A stretch of 39,998 nt of DNA from Spartinivicinus poritis (GCF_028858535.1 NZ_JAPMOU010000046.1:1-39998), one strand, 5' to 3'; shown: positions 17,610 through 26,819, numbered from the stretch's first letter. Notes: a model not told the origin generated them from the sequence alone. Program-made: numbers and translations.

Positions 17610-18284
17610 ATGACTGATTTAATGTTGCTAATAACCGTAGGTTCAGTCCATTTGGGCGGTTTAATTAGCCCAGGGCCAGACTTTGCCTTGGTATTGAAAA
17701 ATAGTATAGCAAGGGATAGTAAATCATTATCTCGTAAATTAGCCTGTATCACAGCCCTTGGTTTGGCCAGTGGTGTATTGATACATACCTTGTTGTCTAT
17801 TTTGGGGGTTAGCATACTCATTAAAAATCAGCCGATGTTATTTACTGGCTTACAGTTACTGGGTGCTACCTACTTGTTATATTTGGGTTATGGTGCACTA
17901 AAGTCAGGATGGTACAGGGTTAAATCTGGTTGTATAACCAGTTTAGGCGTAGATACTAATAAGCAACAAAAAGTTGGAATTTGGCAGGTCTATTTAACAG
18001 GGCTAGTGACTAACCTGCTTAATCCAAAAGCATTAGTTTATTTTATTAGCTTGGTATCTGCTTTTGTAGTCAATAGCAGTTCAACATCACTTAAGTTGAG
18101 TATTGCTGCTGAATTATTTCTACTAACTTTTATCTGGTTTTCTTTGTTAGCAATTTTTTTGTCAGCAAAGAAGATGCAGGAGTGGATAAAGCAATTTGAA
18201 GGCTATATTAATATTGCAACTGGCATGCTATTTAGCAGTGTTGGAGTTATTATAATTTGGCAGGCTCTAGCGCAATCGTTGTAA
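17610..18284 (+). CDS. LysE/RhtB family exporter
   Basis: A 224-aa inner-membrane protein with about six membrane helices. The N-terminal HLGGLISPGPDFALVLKNSI is the LysE/RhtB signature (SPGPDF). Relatives export amino acids such as lysine, threonine or homoserine lactone. It lies 112 bp downstream of the AraC regulator on the same strand, so control by that regulator is likely. The substrate is not determinable here. Confidence 0.88.
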   Translation: MTDLMLLITVGSVHLGGLISPGPDFALVLKNSIARDSKSLSRKLACITALGLASGVLIHTLLSILGVSILIKNQPMLFTGLQLLGATYLLYLGYGALKSGWYRVKSGCITSLGVDTNKQQKVGIWQVYLTGLVTNLLNPKALVYFISLVSAFVVNSSSTSLKLSIAAELFLLTFIWFSLLAIFLSAKKMQEWIKQFEGYINIATGMLFSSVGVIIIWQALAQSL

Positions 18285-18321
18285 GTTAGAAAATTGACCT
18301 TTTATTCTTGGTATCCATAAA

Positions 18322-18356
18322 CCATCATAAAAGGCTTTATAGGCCTTTTATGATGG
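18322..18356. terminator. Bidirectional terminator hairpin
   Basis: CCATCATAAAAGGC and GCCTTTTATGATGG form a perfect 14-bp stem with a 7-nt loop. It lies between the LysE gene and the convergent deacylase gene. Confidence 0.8.
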
Positions 18357-18377
18357 AGTTACATTGATGGTATGAGT

Positions 18378-19439
18378 TTACAGTATGGGTCCATCAGTTG
18401 GCTTCCGTGGTGCAGCCGTTGGTGCTTCTGGCTCTAACGTTTCTTGAAAGTTCTCTACCATGTTGACCACAGTATCAACTTTATGTTCGTAATAAGCCAA
18501 GTGAAATAACGCATCGCCTTCATGTACTAATGGCAAGTTGGTTCTGCCAATAACAACCCCCTCTTGCGGTGCTTTGACTTGATACTCTATTGACCCTAAG
18601 GGGTCTGCAATTACACCTAACACACTGCCTTTTTCTGCTTTGGCTCCTAATGCCACTAAAGCTCTTAAAATCCCGCTTGATGGTGCCCGAACCCAAGAAG
18701 TATTGTCAGACACTATCGAGGGTTTAGTCTGCTCCTTTAGTTTTAGTCTTGGCAGCATGCGAAGTTCTCGCATTACATTTAAAATGCCTTTAACTCCTGC
18801 ACGAATGCAGACTTCATTAAAACGAAGTGCTTCACCTGCCTCATACAATAAAATAGGGATTCCAGCATCGCCTCCGGTGGCTCGTAACGATCCATCACGA
18901 ATTTTGGAGTTTATAATAGCAGGGACACCAAAAGCATGAGCTAATTGCTTAACTTCTTCAGTGGTTAAATCAGCACGTATTTGAGGGAGGTTTTCACGGT
19001 GTCTGGCACCTGTGTGTAAATCAATACCATGACTACACTTGGATACAACTTCTTTTAAAAAAGTATTAGCCATACGCGCAGCAAGTGAGCCTTTACTGCT
19101 GCCGGGAAAACTTCTATTTAAATCTCGGCCATCAGGCAAATAACGGGAGTTTGTAATGAAGCCATGCACGTTCACAATGGGGATCGCAATAATGGTGCCA
19201 CTGATTCGCTGCATTTGTTTTTGCTTAAGCAGACGACGAATGATTTCTACCCCATTAATTTCATCGCCATGGATTGCTGCGCTAATAAATAAACAAGGAC
19301 CAGCATTTCTTCCATGGATTACCTGAGCAGTCATTTGCACATTGTTATGGGTAACCATTGCAACCAGAGGGATATCAATAGTTTTTTGCTCGCCAGGCTT
19401 AATAGTTGTGCCGCTAATTACAATGGGTTTATTTTTCAT
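18378..19439 (-). CDS. Succinylglutamate desuccinylase/aspartoacylase-family zinc deacylase
   Basis: A 353-aa zinc-dependent M14-like deacylase. Zinc ligands are visible as His57 and Glu60 in HGDEINGVE and His142 in DLHTG. The conserved DGRDLNRSFPG follows the family pattern. The C-terminal part is a beta-rich biotinyl-like domain (APSSGILRALVALGAKAEKGSVLGVI). Family members release N-acyl groups from amino acids, and this subgroup commonly follows rimK. It is the last gene of the rimB-rimK cluster, separated from rimK by a 220-bp space holding a foldback element. A role in removing or recycling glutamate tails is speculative. Confidence 0.85.
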   Translation of the reverse strand: MKNKPIVISGTTIKPGEQKTIDIPLVAMVTHNNVQMTAQVIHGRNAGPCLFISAAIHGDEINGVEIIRRLLKQKQMQRISGTIIAIPIVNVHGFITNSRYLPDGRDLNRSFPGSSKGSLAARMANTFLKEVVSKCSHGIDLHTGARHRENLPQIRADLTTEEVKQLAHAFGVPAIINSKIRDGSLRATGGDAGIPILLYEAGEALRFNEVCIRAGVKGILNVMRELRMLPRLKLKEQTKPSIVSDNTSWVRAPSSGILRALVALGAKAEKGSVLGVIADPLGSIEYQVKAPQEGVVIGRTNLPLVHEGDALFHLAYYEHKVDTVVNMVENFQETLEPEAPTAAPRKPTDGPIL

Positions 19440-19446
19440 TTCTATT

Positions 19447-19634
19447 TAATTACAATACTGTGGACAGTTTTTGAATTATAAAACATTGCTCTACAGGCCA
19501 TGTACCATAGGAAGGAGGAGTTTATTGCATGTTAAGCCTCAGGCTATCTTGCAATAAAGTATATGAGAGTAGAGCACTCCCCCCGTAAACACTAACATAC
19601 AACACCTATAAAACTGTCCGCAGTATTGTAATTA
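19447..19634. mobile_element. Foldback MITE with 25-bp inverted ends
   Basis: The left arm starts TAATTACAATACTG and continues GGACAGTTTT. The right arm (19610-19634) is its reverse complement with one mismatch over 25 bp. Nested dyads lie inside: GCTCTAC/GTAGAGC and TTTATTGCA/TGCAATAAA around AAGCCT/AGGCT. The whole element folds on itself. A TA at each outer end would fit a TA target duplication. It has no ORF and sits between rimK and the deacylase gene. Confidence 0.75.
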
Positions 19635-19660
19635 GTACATAATCATTTGTGAAGAGAGTG

Positions 19661-20566
19661 CTACCCTTTGCCACGGGTGCGGGTTTGATTTGGCTTAGCA
19701 TTTTCCTCAATAAACTCAATAATGGCCCCTGCTACATCTTTATTAGTGGCTTTCTCTATTCCTTCTAAACCGGGAGATGAGTTAACTTCCATCACTAAAG
19801 GCCCTCGACTTGAACGTAAAATATCTACACCAGATACTTTAAGCCCTAATGTTTGTGCTGCATTGATTGCTGTTTTTCGTTCAGCAGGAGTCAGCTTGGT
19901 CAGGTTTGCAACTCCGCCTCTGTGTAGGTTGGAGCGAAATTCTCCTGCTTGCGCTGTTCGCTCCATGGCCGCTACCACTTTATTGCCTATAACAAAGCAC
20001 CTCACATCACTACCACCAGCTTCTTTAATGAACTCTTGGACCAAGAAGTTTGCATCTAATTCCCGAAAGGCATCAATAACACTTTCTGCTGCTTTAGCTG
20101 TTTCTGCCAGTACAACTCCTCTTCCTTGGGTGCCCTCAAGTAGCTTTATCACGAGAGGCGCGCCTCTAACTAGTTTGATCAGGTCTTTGGTATTATCAAG
20201 ATGGTTTGCAAAACCGGTAATAGGCATGCCAACCCCTTTTCTAGACAATAACTGTAATGCTCTTAATTTATCCCGTGATCGTCCTAAGGCGACTGACTCG
20301 GTTAAACAGTAAACCCCCATCATTTCGAACTGTCGTATCACAGCGGTGCCATAGCTGGTAATAGAGGCGCCAATACGGGGAATAACGGCATCGTATCCCT
20401 CTAACTTTTCACCCTTATACCATACAGCAGGTTTAGTAGAGGTAATATCCATATAACACTTAAGGCAATCAATTGTCGTAACCTCATGGCCACGTTGCTT
20501 TGCTGCTTCAATCAGTCGTTTAGTCGAGTAAAGTCTTCTATTTCTCGATAAAATGCCGATTTTCAT
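19661..20566 (-). CDS. rimK: Ribosomal protein S6 glutamate ligase family (ATP-grasp)
   Basis: A 301-aa ATP-grasp ligase, the usual length of RimK. RimK adds glutamates to the C-terminus of ribosomal protein S6 using ATP. The start ([21 protein letters not shown]), the ATP-grasp segment [19 protein letters not shown] and the metal-binding end ([25 protein letters not shown]) are all conserved. It lies 7 bp downstream of rimB, so they are one operon. The RimB retropepsin modulates RimK activity in Pseudomonas, and the same arrangement here supports that pairing. Confidence 0.94.
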   Translation of the reverse strand: MKIGILSRNRRLYSTKRLIEAAKQRGHEVTTIDCLKCYMDITSTKPAVWYKGEKLEGYDAVIPRIGASITSYGTAVIRQFEMMGVYCLTESVALGRSRDKLRALQLLSRKGVGMPITGFANHLDNTKDLIKLVRGAPLVIKLLEGTQGRGVVLAETAKAAESVIDAFRELDANFLVQEFIKEAGGSDVRCFVIGNKVVAAMERTAQAGEFRSNLHRGGVANLTKLTPAERKTAINAAQTLGLKVSGVDILRSSRGPLVMEVNSSPGLEGIEKATNKDVAGAIIEFIEENAKPNQTRTRGKG

Positions 20567-20573
20567 AGCCTAT

Positions 20574-21032
20574 TTACTCCTGATCAACATCATCTAGGCT
20601 TGGCCCTCCTAATAAAAATGACTCAACTGGATCTACAGTAAAACGGTTGTTGAGTGCATTGCGGCCTAGTAACATACGAAATCGCATCGAATCACGATTG
20701 GTTAGTGTAATTTCTGCATCGAACTGCTCACGGCCTACCACCAGTGTAGTAATGATCACAAAACGTTGTTCTGAGTGGCCACCTGAATCTGTCACATAGC
20801 GTTGATCTGCGAGTCGAGCATGGCATTCCACTGATGTATCAGTATCAAGTTGAATAGGGTGAATACCAAACTTAACCCATGTTTCCCCATCTTTATCGTA
20901 AGGATCAATATAATAAGCATGTAAGGCACAGGTTTTGGCCCCTGTATCTACCTTGGCTTTGATGGTGTTAATGTTTAAGCCTGGTAAGCTAACCCACTCA
21001 CGCCAGCCAACAGTCACTTTGTTTGTTTCCAT
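20574..21032 (-). CDS. rimB: RimB-type retropepsin-like zinc/aspartic protease
   Basis: A 152-aa protein of the ATP-dependent zinc protease / RimB family with a retropepsin-like fold. The active-site region is KAKVDTGAKTCALHA (Asp in DTG), and RMLLGRNALNNRFTVDP is the conserved end. In Pseudomonas RimB acts with RimK and RimA in S6 glutamylation and ribosome remodelling. The gene is immediately upstream of rimK and 14 bp downstream of an MscS-like fragment. Confidence 0.9.
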   Translation of the reverse strand: METNKVTVGWREWVSLPGLNINTIKAKVDTGAKTCALHAYYIDPYDKDGETWVKFGIHPIQLDTDTSVECHARLADQRYVTDSGGHSEQRFVIITTLVVGREQFDAEITLTNRDSMRFRMLLGRNALNNRFTVDPVESFLLGGPSLDDVDQE

Positions 21033-21046
21033 ACTTTAGCTCGATG

Positions 21047-21493
21047 TTAAGATATAGTTTCGTTCTTTCTTATATCTATAGCTGTATTCGGGTTTTTCTC
21101 TACCTTTTTAACTTTCGGTTCTTTTTTTTCTCTATCTTTGTCTTTATTTTTAGCCTTTTCATTGGCTTCATACCAATAACGCATAAAGACTTCTGTTACC
21201 TGTTGTTCAATTTTCACTGCCTCATGAGTTGGGCAAAATAAAGAAACAGTGAAAACATTTTTGCCAATATTGTTAGTGGAAACTCTCACGCTTGGCTCTG
21301 GTCCTGGTATGTCAACCCCCATTCGGCTGCCAATTAAGCAATTGTATCTTGAGGCAACCTCCTTAAATGGAGCGCAGTATTCGTGGACTTTTTCTAAAAT
21401 AAGGGCTTTTGCAGTAAACACATCTACATTGGAGCCAGGGAATATACCCAATGTAGGGGGTATGGAAAAGAAAAATATAGTAGAAAGTATCAA
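21047..21493 (-). CDS. Possible C-terminal fragment of an MscS-like channel protein
   Basis: A 148-aa frame starting with TTG. The segment ALILEKVHEYCAPFKEVA followed by GPEPSVRVSTNNIGKNVFTVSLFCPTHEAVKIEQQVTEVFMRYWYE resembles the cytoplasmic alpha/beta end of MscS-family channels. The tail is Lys- and Glu-rich. No membrane helices precede it, and an in-frame stop lies just upstream of the TTG. It may be a 5'-truncated gene. It leads directly into rimB. Confidence 0.4.
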   Translation of the reverse strand: MILSTIFFFSIPPTLGIFPGSNVDVFTAKALILEKVHEYCAPFKEVASRYNCLIGSRMGVDIPGPEPSVRVSTNNIGKNVFTVSLFCPTHEAVKIEQQVTEVFMRYWYEANEKAKNKDKDREKKEPKVKKVEKNPNTAIDIRKNETIS

Positions 21494-21579
21494 GCTATGT
21501 TATACCCAGTGATTACAAGTAAAGCTGCTCTTAATAATTTTGTCATATCACTATGTGTCAATTCTAGTTGTTACATTTT

Positions 21580-23007
21580 TTAATAGTGAATATTCGAATT
21601 TATTAACTCACATAATTTTATGAGCTTGCTTCTTCTTTTTTCTATATTTTTATTTGCTTCTGCATCAAATTCTTGTTGTGGAGTTATAGGCCAGCCGGCA
21701 TTAATACGAAAACAGTCATTGTATAGTTTACGACTACTAAACTCATTGCCTGGCTTAAAGTATATTCCTTCATTTTTGGCCAGGTTAAATAATAGTTGAC
21801 TGTTGAGTTGGGGGATTTGTACCCATATGACCATACCTCCTAATGCTTTGCTTAAACGAGCAGTGGTTGGTAAGTGCTGTTGTAGCAATTGGTAATAGTC
21901 TTTGGTTTGCTTCGCTAAAGTCAACCGCAATTGTTTTAGGTGCTTTAAATATAGTCCTGAACGAATAAACTCATGAAGAGTATTTTGTAGTGGCTGACTT
22001 ACCCCGTAAAATTGCACTTGGCGTAATTTTAAATATTGATCAAAAAAGCGCCCAGGTTCGCACCAACCAATTCGATAGCTAGGTGTAAGTGTTTTAGAGA
22101 TAGAACCACACCATAATACCCAGCCTTTTTTGTCCCAGTGCTTTATAGGTAAAGGTGAAGTATTGGTATAACTCAACTCTAAAAATACATCATCTTCTAT
22201 TATTGCAATGTGATATCGAGCAGCGAGCTTAGCCAAGGTTTGCTTTTGCTCAACAGTTAAGCAAATACCTTGAGGGTTAATGTGATTAGCACTTAGCAAA
22301 CAGGCTTTAATATTGCCTTGTATCATGTGCTGTTCTAACTGTTGAAGATCTAACTGGCCATTATTACTGGGTATTTCTACTACCATCCGTTTAGTGCTTG
22401 CAAGTAACTCCAATAGCCCACTAAAGCAAGGCGAAGTAATCGCAATAGCATCTCCTTCATTGGTTGTAACCTCAATAGCTGTTTTCACGGAGTCAATGCA
22501 GCCATTAGTAATGACAAGGCTTTCTGTTATAGGAAAGTAATGTTGGCTAAAGTGATGAGCAAGACTTCGAATAAGCTTTGGATTCCCCTGCGCTTCTGGA
22601 TATAAGTTAATAGCACTATCAATACGACTATTGGCTCTTTTAAAGCACCGGTTTAATAAGGTTGTAGGCGTTAATTCTGGGGCCAATTGGGAGGCATAAA
22701 AGGGACTATCTTGTTCGATATCCGCAAGTCGTAGGGCCTTGGGTTTAGCAATGATTGCTTTAAATTTAGGGAATGTTGGGGATGATTGATTACCGTAAGG
22801 TAGTGATGTATAGAACCCCGACTGAGGCTTAGACTGTAACCAGCCTTGCTCCTGAAGAAGGTGATAACAGTTTAAAGCGGTGGTTTTGCTAATTTGGTGC
22901 TGATCTTTAAACTTCCGTATGGATGGCATCTTAAACCCTATAGGCAGTTTACCCGATTGAATGTTTTCAACCACTGAGTTAGCCAGAGAGACATACAGTG
23001 CCACCAT
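21580..23007 (-). CDS. MocR-type GntR regulator with aminotransferase domain
   Basis: A 475-aa MocR protein. A GntR winged helix occupies about residues 1-70 (PSIRKFKDQHQISKTTALNCYHLLQEQGWL), followed by a fold-type I aminotransferase domain. The PLP lysine lies in CGSISKTLTPSYRIGW, and NHINPQG and IIEDDVFLEL are also conserved. Such regulators sense PLP-linked amino acids. It is divergent from an EamA exporter across 113 bp and probably regulates it. Confidence 0.9.
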   Translation of the reverse strand: MVALYVSLANSVVENIQSGKLPIGFKMPSIRKFKDQHQISKTTALNCYHLLQEQGWLQSKPQSGFYTSLPYGNQSSPTFPKFKAIIAKPKALRLADIEQDSPFYASQLAPELTPTTLLNRCFKRANSRIDSAINLYPEAQGNPKLIRSLAHHFSQHYFPITESLVITNGCIDSVKTAIEVTTNEGDAIAITSPCFSGLLELLASTKRMVVEIPSNNGQLDLQQLEQHMIQGNIKACLLSANHINPQGICLTVEQKQTLAKLAARYHIAIIEDDVFLELSYTNTSPLPIKHWDKKGWVLWCGSISKTLTPSYRIGWCEPGRFFDQYLKLRQVQFYGVSQPLQNTLHEFIRSGLYLKHLKQLRLTLAKQTKDYYQLLQQHLPTTARLSKALGGMVIWVQIPQLNSQLLFNLAKNEGIYFKPGNEFSSRKLYNDCFRINAGWPITPQQEFDAEANKNIEKRRSKLIKLCELINSNIHY

Positions 23008-23120
23008 AACTGTACCCTTAAAAAATTCAATTATTGTATCTGTATATTTTGTAGCCGCCTGTCATACTTGTCAATTCCACAGAGGTAGATAGGTGTTTCT
23101 CTATAAATTGGGTAGTAGTT

Positions 23121-23987
23121 ATGAAAACCAAACATTTACTCATAGCGGTTGCTGTCACATGCTTATGGGGGTTTAACTTTTCAGTGATTAAGCTTGGTAT
23201 CCATGCCATGGACCCATTCATTTTGGCAGGATTAAGGTTTAGCTTTGCTGCCATACCCGCTATTTTCTTTATTAAAAAGCCTAATGTAAAAATCAGTTTG
23301 CTCGCTAGCTACGGATTACTTTTTGGCGTTGGTGTGTGGGGATTAATGAATCTTGCAATTTATACTGGCGTTTCTGCGGGTATGGCAGGATTAATATTAG
23401 AATTCACTGTATTTATTAGTGTTGTGTTTGGTGTGGTTTTTTTAAAAGAGGAGTTAAATAAAAGCAGCGTTATTGGTTTGCTATTTGCTTTAATTGGGCT
23501 GGGAATTATATTAACCATTGAAGATGGCTCCGTCACAGTAGCAGGTGTTATACTTGGGCTATTAGCAGCTGTATCGTGGAGCAGTATTAGTTTAATAATA
23601 AGAAAAGCACAAATTAAGCAAATTTTTGCCTTTATTGTGTGGTCTTGTCTATTCGCTCCTATACCACTATTTGCTTTGGCATTTTTTGTTAATGATAAGA
23701 ATATTTTTACTGAATTAATAACTATTAATAAGCTTGGAGTATTCTCTATTTTATTTCAGTCATTCATTACTACTCTTTTGGGTTATTGGATATGGAATCG
23801 ATTAATGACAATTTACCCAATGTCTGTGATAGCCCCTCTTAATTTGTTGGTGCCTATATTTGGTTTAATGGGATCGGCACTATTTTATGATGAAGTGGTT
23901 AGTCTAGATAAAGTTTTAGCATGTGTGATAATAACAGCAGGAGTAATGATTCCTATGTGTGTATCTTGGTATCCCCTTCGCGAATGA
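23121..23987 (+). CDS. EamA/DMT family transporter
   Basis: A 288-aa inner-membrane protein with about ten hydrophobic helices in two EamA repeats (LWGFNFSVIKLGIHAMDPFILAGLRF in the first, LLAAVSWSSISLIIRKA in the second). Drug/metabolite transporters of this subfamily export amino acids or related metabolites. It is divergent from the MocR gene at 23007, a common regulator/exporter pairing. The substrate is unknown. Confidence 0.9.
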   Translation: MKTKHLLIAVAVTCLWGFNFSVIKLGIHAMDPFILAGLRFSFAAIPAIFFIKKPNVKISLLASYGLLFGVGVWGLMNLAIYTGVSAGMAGLILEFTVFISVVFGVVFLKEELNKSSVIGLLFALIGLGIILTIEDGSVTVAGVILGLLAAVSWSSISLIIRKAQIKQIFAFIVWSCLFAPIPLFALAFFVNDKNIFTELITINKLGVFSILFQSFITTLLGYWIWNRLMTIYPMSVIAPLNLLVPIFGLMGSALFYDEVVSLDKVLACVIITAGVMIPMCVSWYPLRE

Positions 23988-24000
23988 CTTTTAGGGCCTG

Positions 24001-25431
24001 TTATTCGGTATATTCTTCTAGCATTGAAAATACTTCTGCTCCTATTTTTTTAATGGCTTGTTCTTGACGAGCTGAGGGCTCACCACTGTAATTGATACGA
24101 ATACAATTGCGGTATTTTCCAGTAGCAGAAAATAATATTCCAGGGGCAATTTGCACATTTTGTAATGTCAGGCGCCTGTTAAGCTCAACTGAATCTATTA
24201 TGTCTGGTAATTCTATCCATAATAAAAAGCCCCCTTGGGGATAACTGGTGCGGATATTTTCTGGTAAATAGCGTTTTAACCAACCTAATACTATATCGCG
24301 AGATTGCTTATATTGTTGGCGTATTTTTCTCAGATGCCGCTCATAACTCCCTTGAACCATAAATTCAGCTAACGCAAGCTGTGGTATGGTGGCAGTACAA
24401 CCACTGGATACATATTTCATGTGGGTGATCAAGTCACAATATCGTCCAGGTGCTGCCCAACCTAAGCGAAAGCCTGGTGCAATTGTTTTGGAAAAAGAAC
24501 TACACAGAATTACTCTGCCATCTTGATCAAATGATTTAATTGTACGAGATCGAGGGGTGTTGTAAGAGAGATCGCCAAAAATATCATCTTCAATAATTGC
24601 AATATCGAAACGTTGAGCCAGTTGATACAGTTGTTTTTTTCTATTATCAGGCATGGTGTAACCCAGTGGATTATTACAGCTGGGGGTGACCTGTACGGCT
24701 GTAATTGGCCATTGCTCTAGTGCCAGCTCTAATGCTTCAATGCTGATGCCTGTTTCTGGGTGGGTTGGAATTTCCAGAACTTTTAACTGTAAAGAGCGAA
24801 GTGTTTGCATGGTACCGTAAAAACTAGGTGAGTCTACAGCGACAACATCACCCGGTTTGGTGGTTACTTGAATACTAATGGATAGTGCTTCTTGGCAGCT
24901 GTTAGTAATGATGATGTCATCAGGGTGTAACTGACAGCCAGAATGAATCATCTGTCGAACGATTTGAACTCTTAGAACTTCTAGGCCACTTAACTCCTCA
25001 TGACTCTTGCCAAAGTTATTCACATCTCGGGTGAGACTTGCCATGGTTCTTAATAGTGGCTGTAGGGTGGCTGTATGGTAGTCAGGTAGTGCTCTACCCA
25101 AAGTAATCAAATCATCTCCGTGACGGGTATGGCTGGTTAGAAGGTCTAATACCTGATGCCATTGGGAAACATCAATTGGGCGTTGAATGGGGCGGCTGAC
25201 ATCCGGTAGTCTAGGAGGTGTATTTTGCTGGCATACATAGTAGCCAGATTTAGGTCTCACCTCAACAACTCCCTGGTCTTCTAGTAGTCGGTAGGCTTCC
25301 TGAGCGGTAGAAATGCTAATGTTGTGGTTTTTGCTCAAGCTTCTAATAGAAGGTAGCTTTTCACCCACTTGATAAAAGCCCTGACTGACCTGTTGGTTTA
25401 ACTCCTCAGCAATCTTTTCATAGAGCTTCAT
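24001..25431 (-). CDS. MocR-type GntR regulator with aminotransferase domain
   Basis: A 476-aa MocR protein. The winged helix is in the first 75 residues (LPSIRSLSKNHNISISTAQEAYRLLEDQG), then comes the aminotransferase domain with the PLP lysine in SSFSKTIAPGFRLGW and the SCNNPLGYTMPD and IIEDDIFGDL segments. The ATG at 25431 (MKLYEKIAEEL) has GGAG 8 bases upstream and is preferred over an upstream TTG. It is divergent from a DUF1127 gene and a LysE exporter, and ACAGTACAGA sites lie in the space between. Confidence 0.9.
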   Translation of the reverse strand: MKLYEKIAEELNQQVSQGFYQVGEKLPSIRSLSKNHNISISTAQEAYRLLEDQGVVEVRPKSGYYVCQQNTPPRLPDVSRPIQRPIDVSQWHQVLDLLTSHTRHGDDLITLGRALPDYHTATLQPLLRTMASLTRDVNNFGKSHEELSGLEVLRVQIVRQMIHSGCQLHPDDIIITNSCQEALSISIQVTTKPGDVVAVDSPSFYGTMQTLRSLQLKVLEIPTHPETGISIEALELALEQWPITAVQVTPSCNNPLGYTMPDNRKKQLYQLAQRFDIAIIEDDIFGDLSYNTPRSRTIKSFDQDGRVILCSSFSKTIAPGFRLGWAAPGRYCDLITHMKYVSSGCTATIPQLALAEFMVQGSYERHLRKIRQQYKQSRDIVLGWLKRYLPENIRTSYPQGGFLLWIELPDIIDSVELNRRLTLQNVQIAPGILFSATGKYRNCIRINYSGEPSARQEQAIKKIGAEVFSMLEEYTE

Positions 25432-25497
25432 AGCATGACTCCGCAATCCTGCTCTTATATACAGATGTGTAACACAATTCCATTACACGATAATAAA

Positions 25498-25557
25498 ACA
25501 GTACAGATTGAGCAAAATAGTAACAGTACAGAAAGGGTTTGTCTCTATCTGTACTGT
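25498..25557. promoter_or_regulatory. Three-copy ACAGTACAGA site, candidate MocR operator
   Basis: ACAGTACAGA occurs at 25498-25507 and 25523-25532 as direct repeats 25 bp apart. Its exact reverse complement TCTGTACTGT is at 25548-25557, again 25 bp on. MocR proteins such as GabR bind paired direct repeats, sometimes with an inverted copy. The region lies between the MocR gene and the DUF1127/LysE pair. Confidence 0.65.
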
Positions 25558-25669
25558 ATTAATTAATAAATTTTGAATCTGTAATGATTTCTAAGGAAGT
25601 TTTATCATTTCTGACATCCTGTAGTGGACTACCTCAATCTACGAATTTATTGGCACCGAGGAGAGCGAC

Positions 25670-25840
25670 ATGAAAGTGAGAGACTTTTTATGCCACCTCA
25701 CTGATCACTTGGGTTGCTGGCAGCATCGTTTACGAACCCGAAAACAACTATTGAATTTAGATATTCATGAATTACAAGACTTGGGAATTTCTAAGCAACA
25801 AGCAATTGTTGAGGGAAGTAAGCCTTTCTGGAAGCATTGA
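25670..25840 (+). CDS. DUF1127 small protein
   Basis: A 56-aa protein with the DUF1127 pattern: RLRTRKQLLNLDIHELQDLG followed by ISKQQAIVEGSKPFWKH. The ATG at 25670 has a GAGGAG ribosome site 6 bases upstream. DUF1127 proteins are small, basic, Arg-rich and in some bacteria linked to phosphate, carbon metabolism or RNA binding. It is the first gene downstream of the ACAGTACAGA sites and precedes the LysE exporter. It is probably part of the MocR-controlled unit. Confidence 0.85.
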   Translation: MKVRDFLCHLTDHLGCWQHRLRTRKQLLNLDIHELQDLGISKQQAIVEGSKPFWKH

Positions 25841-25892
25841 TGTAAATATTCTGCTTATGATTTTTACTCTGTTTTTAAATAGGGATAAGTAA

Positions 25893-26501
25893 ATGGTTTT
25901 TATTATTAGCTGGTTGGCCGTAATGTTTCCATTGGTATTTAGTCCAGGCCCGGCAAACATTATGTTTGCCGCAAATGGAGCGAGTGTTGGTATAAGAAAA
26001 TCGTTTCCTTTAATGTTAGGAGTAGATTCTGTTCTCCTGATTAAATCCATTTTAGTTGGTGCAGGACTTGGTTCTACACTAGCTGTTTATCCTGAAGTCA
26101 TCGTTTATTTTCAGGTTGTTGGTTCATTGTATATTTTTTGGTTAGCGTTGAAGTTCATCAAGCCGCTAAATAAGACAGCTTCAACACAAGCAAGCTACAT
26201 TGGATTTAAAGACGGTATCATTTTACAGTTATTCAACTCTAAAGGTTGGTTAATGGTTATTTTGATGTTTACCCTATTTACTGACCAATCAGCAAAAGAG
26301 TATGGGGAGTATGGCATAGCGATTATGGTTGTTATGTTGTTTGGGCTTAATATAGTGACTCACATTGTCTGGATTGGAATGGGGGCATTAATTATAAAAC
26401 TAATTACTAAATCAAGCTATTTAAAATATGTAAACTACAGTTTTGCATTAAGCTTGGTGCTGGTTGGTTTATGGTTGTTATCAGATGTTCTGTTTAAGTA
26501 G
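25893..26501 (+). CDS. LysE family exporter
   Basis: A 202-aa inner-membrane protein with about six helices. It has the LysE signature FSPGPANIMFAANGASVGIRKS near residues 13-34 and the KGWLMVILMF segment typical of RhtB relatives. It follows the DUF1127 gene by 52 bp on the same strand and faces the MocR regulator, so it is probably an amino-acid exporter under MocR control. Confidence 0.9.
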   Translation: MVFIISWLAVMFPLVFSPGPANIMFAANGASVGIRKSFPLMLGVDSVLLIKSILVGAGLGSTLAVYPEVIVYFQVVGSLYIFWLALKFIKPLNKTASTQASYIGFKDGIILQLFNSKGWLMVILMFTLFTDQSAKEYGEYGIAIMVVMLFGLNIVTHIVWIGMGALIIKLITKSSYLKYVNYSFALSLVLVGLWLLSDVLFK

Positions 26502-26649
26502 TTTGCACTAAGGAGGAAATATATAGTCGGGTTAGCAAGTAATTGCAATATACGATTATAACCTTCAATAGTTGATTGATATACACCTATATTTTACTCA
26601 CAATCCTGAACAAGCTAGAGAGACAGCAGTCTTCTTTCCTTGAAAAAAT

Positions 26650-26819
26650 CGATCCTAGTGGTCCATGCGCAAAATAAGGTAGCAACTTCTTCCCCCTTTA
26701 TCTTCTGGCTGTGTTACTTTTCTTGACGTAGACCCGCTATGCCTGAAAAAAAGCGCCTTACCAGAAAATAAATGGCTTTGAAGGCTGTTACCCAACTTTA
26801 CACATGGACCACTAGCGAT
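26650..26819. mobile_element. Foldback MITE with inverted CTAGTGGTCCATG ends
   Basis: CCTAGTGGTCCATG at 26654-26667 is mirrored by CATGGACCACTAG at 26803-26815. Imperfect complementarity continues inwards (GGTAGCA/TGTTACC, TTTAT-TTCTGG/CCAGAAAATAAA), giving arms of about 60-75 bases. CGAT at 26650-26653 and 26816-26819 may be a 4-bp target duplication. There is no ORF. It fills most of the 378-bp space between the LysE and MBOAT genes. Confidence 0.65.

Noticed and set aside
19722-20312. 196-aa plus-strand ORF opposite rimK
   Set aside because: It is a shadow of the strongly conserved rimK frame with no family similarity of its own.
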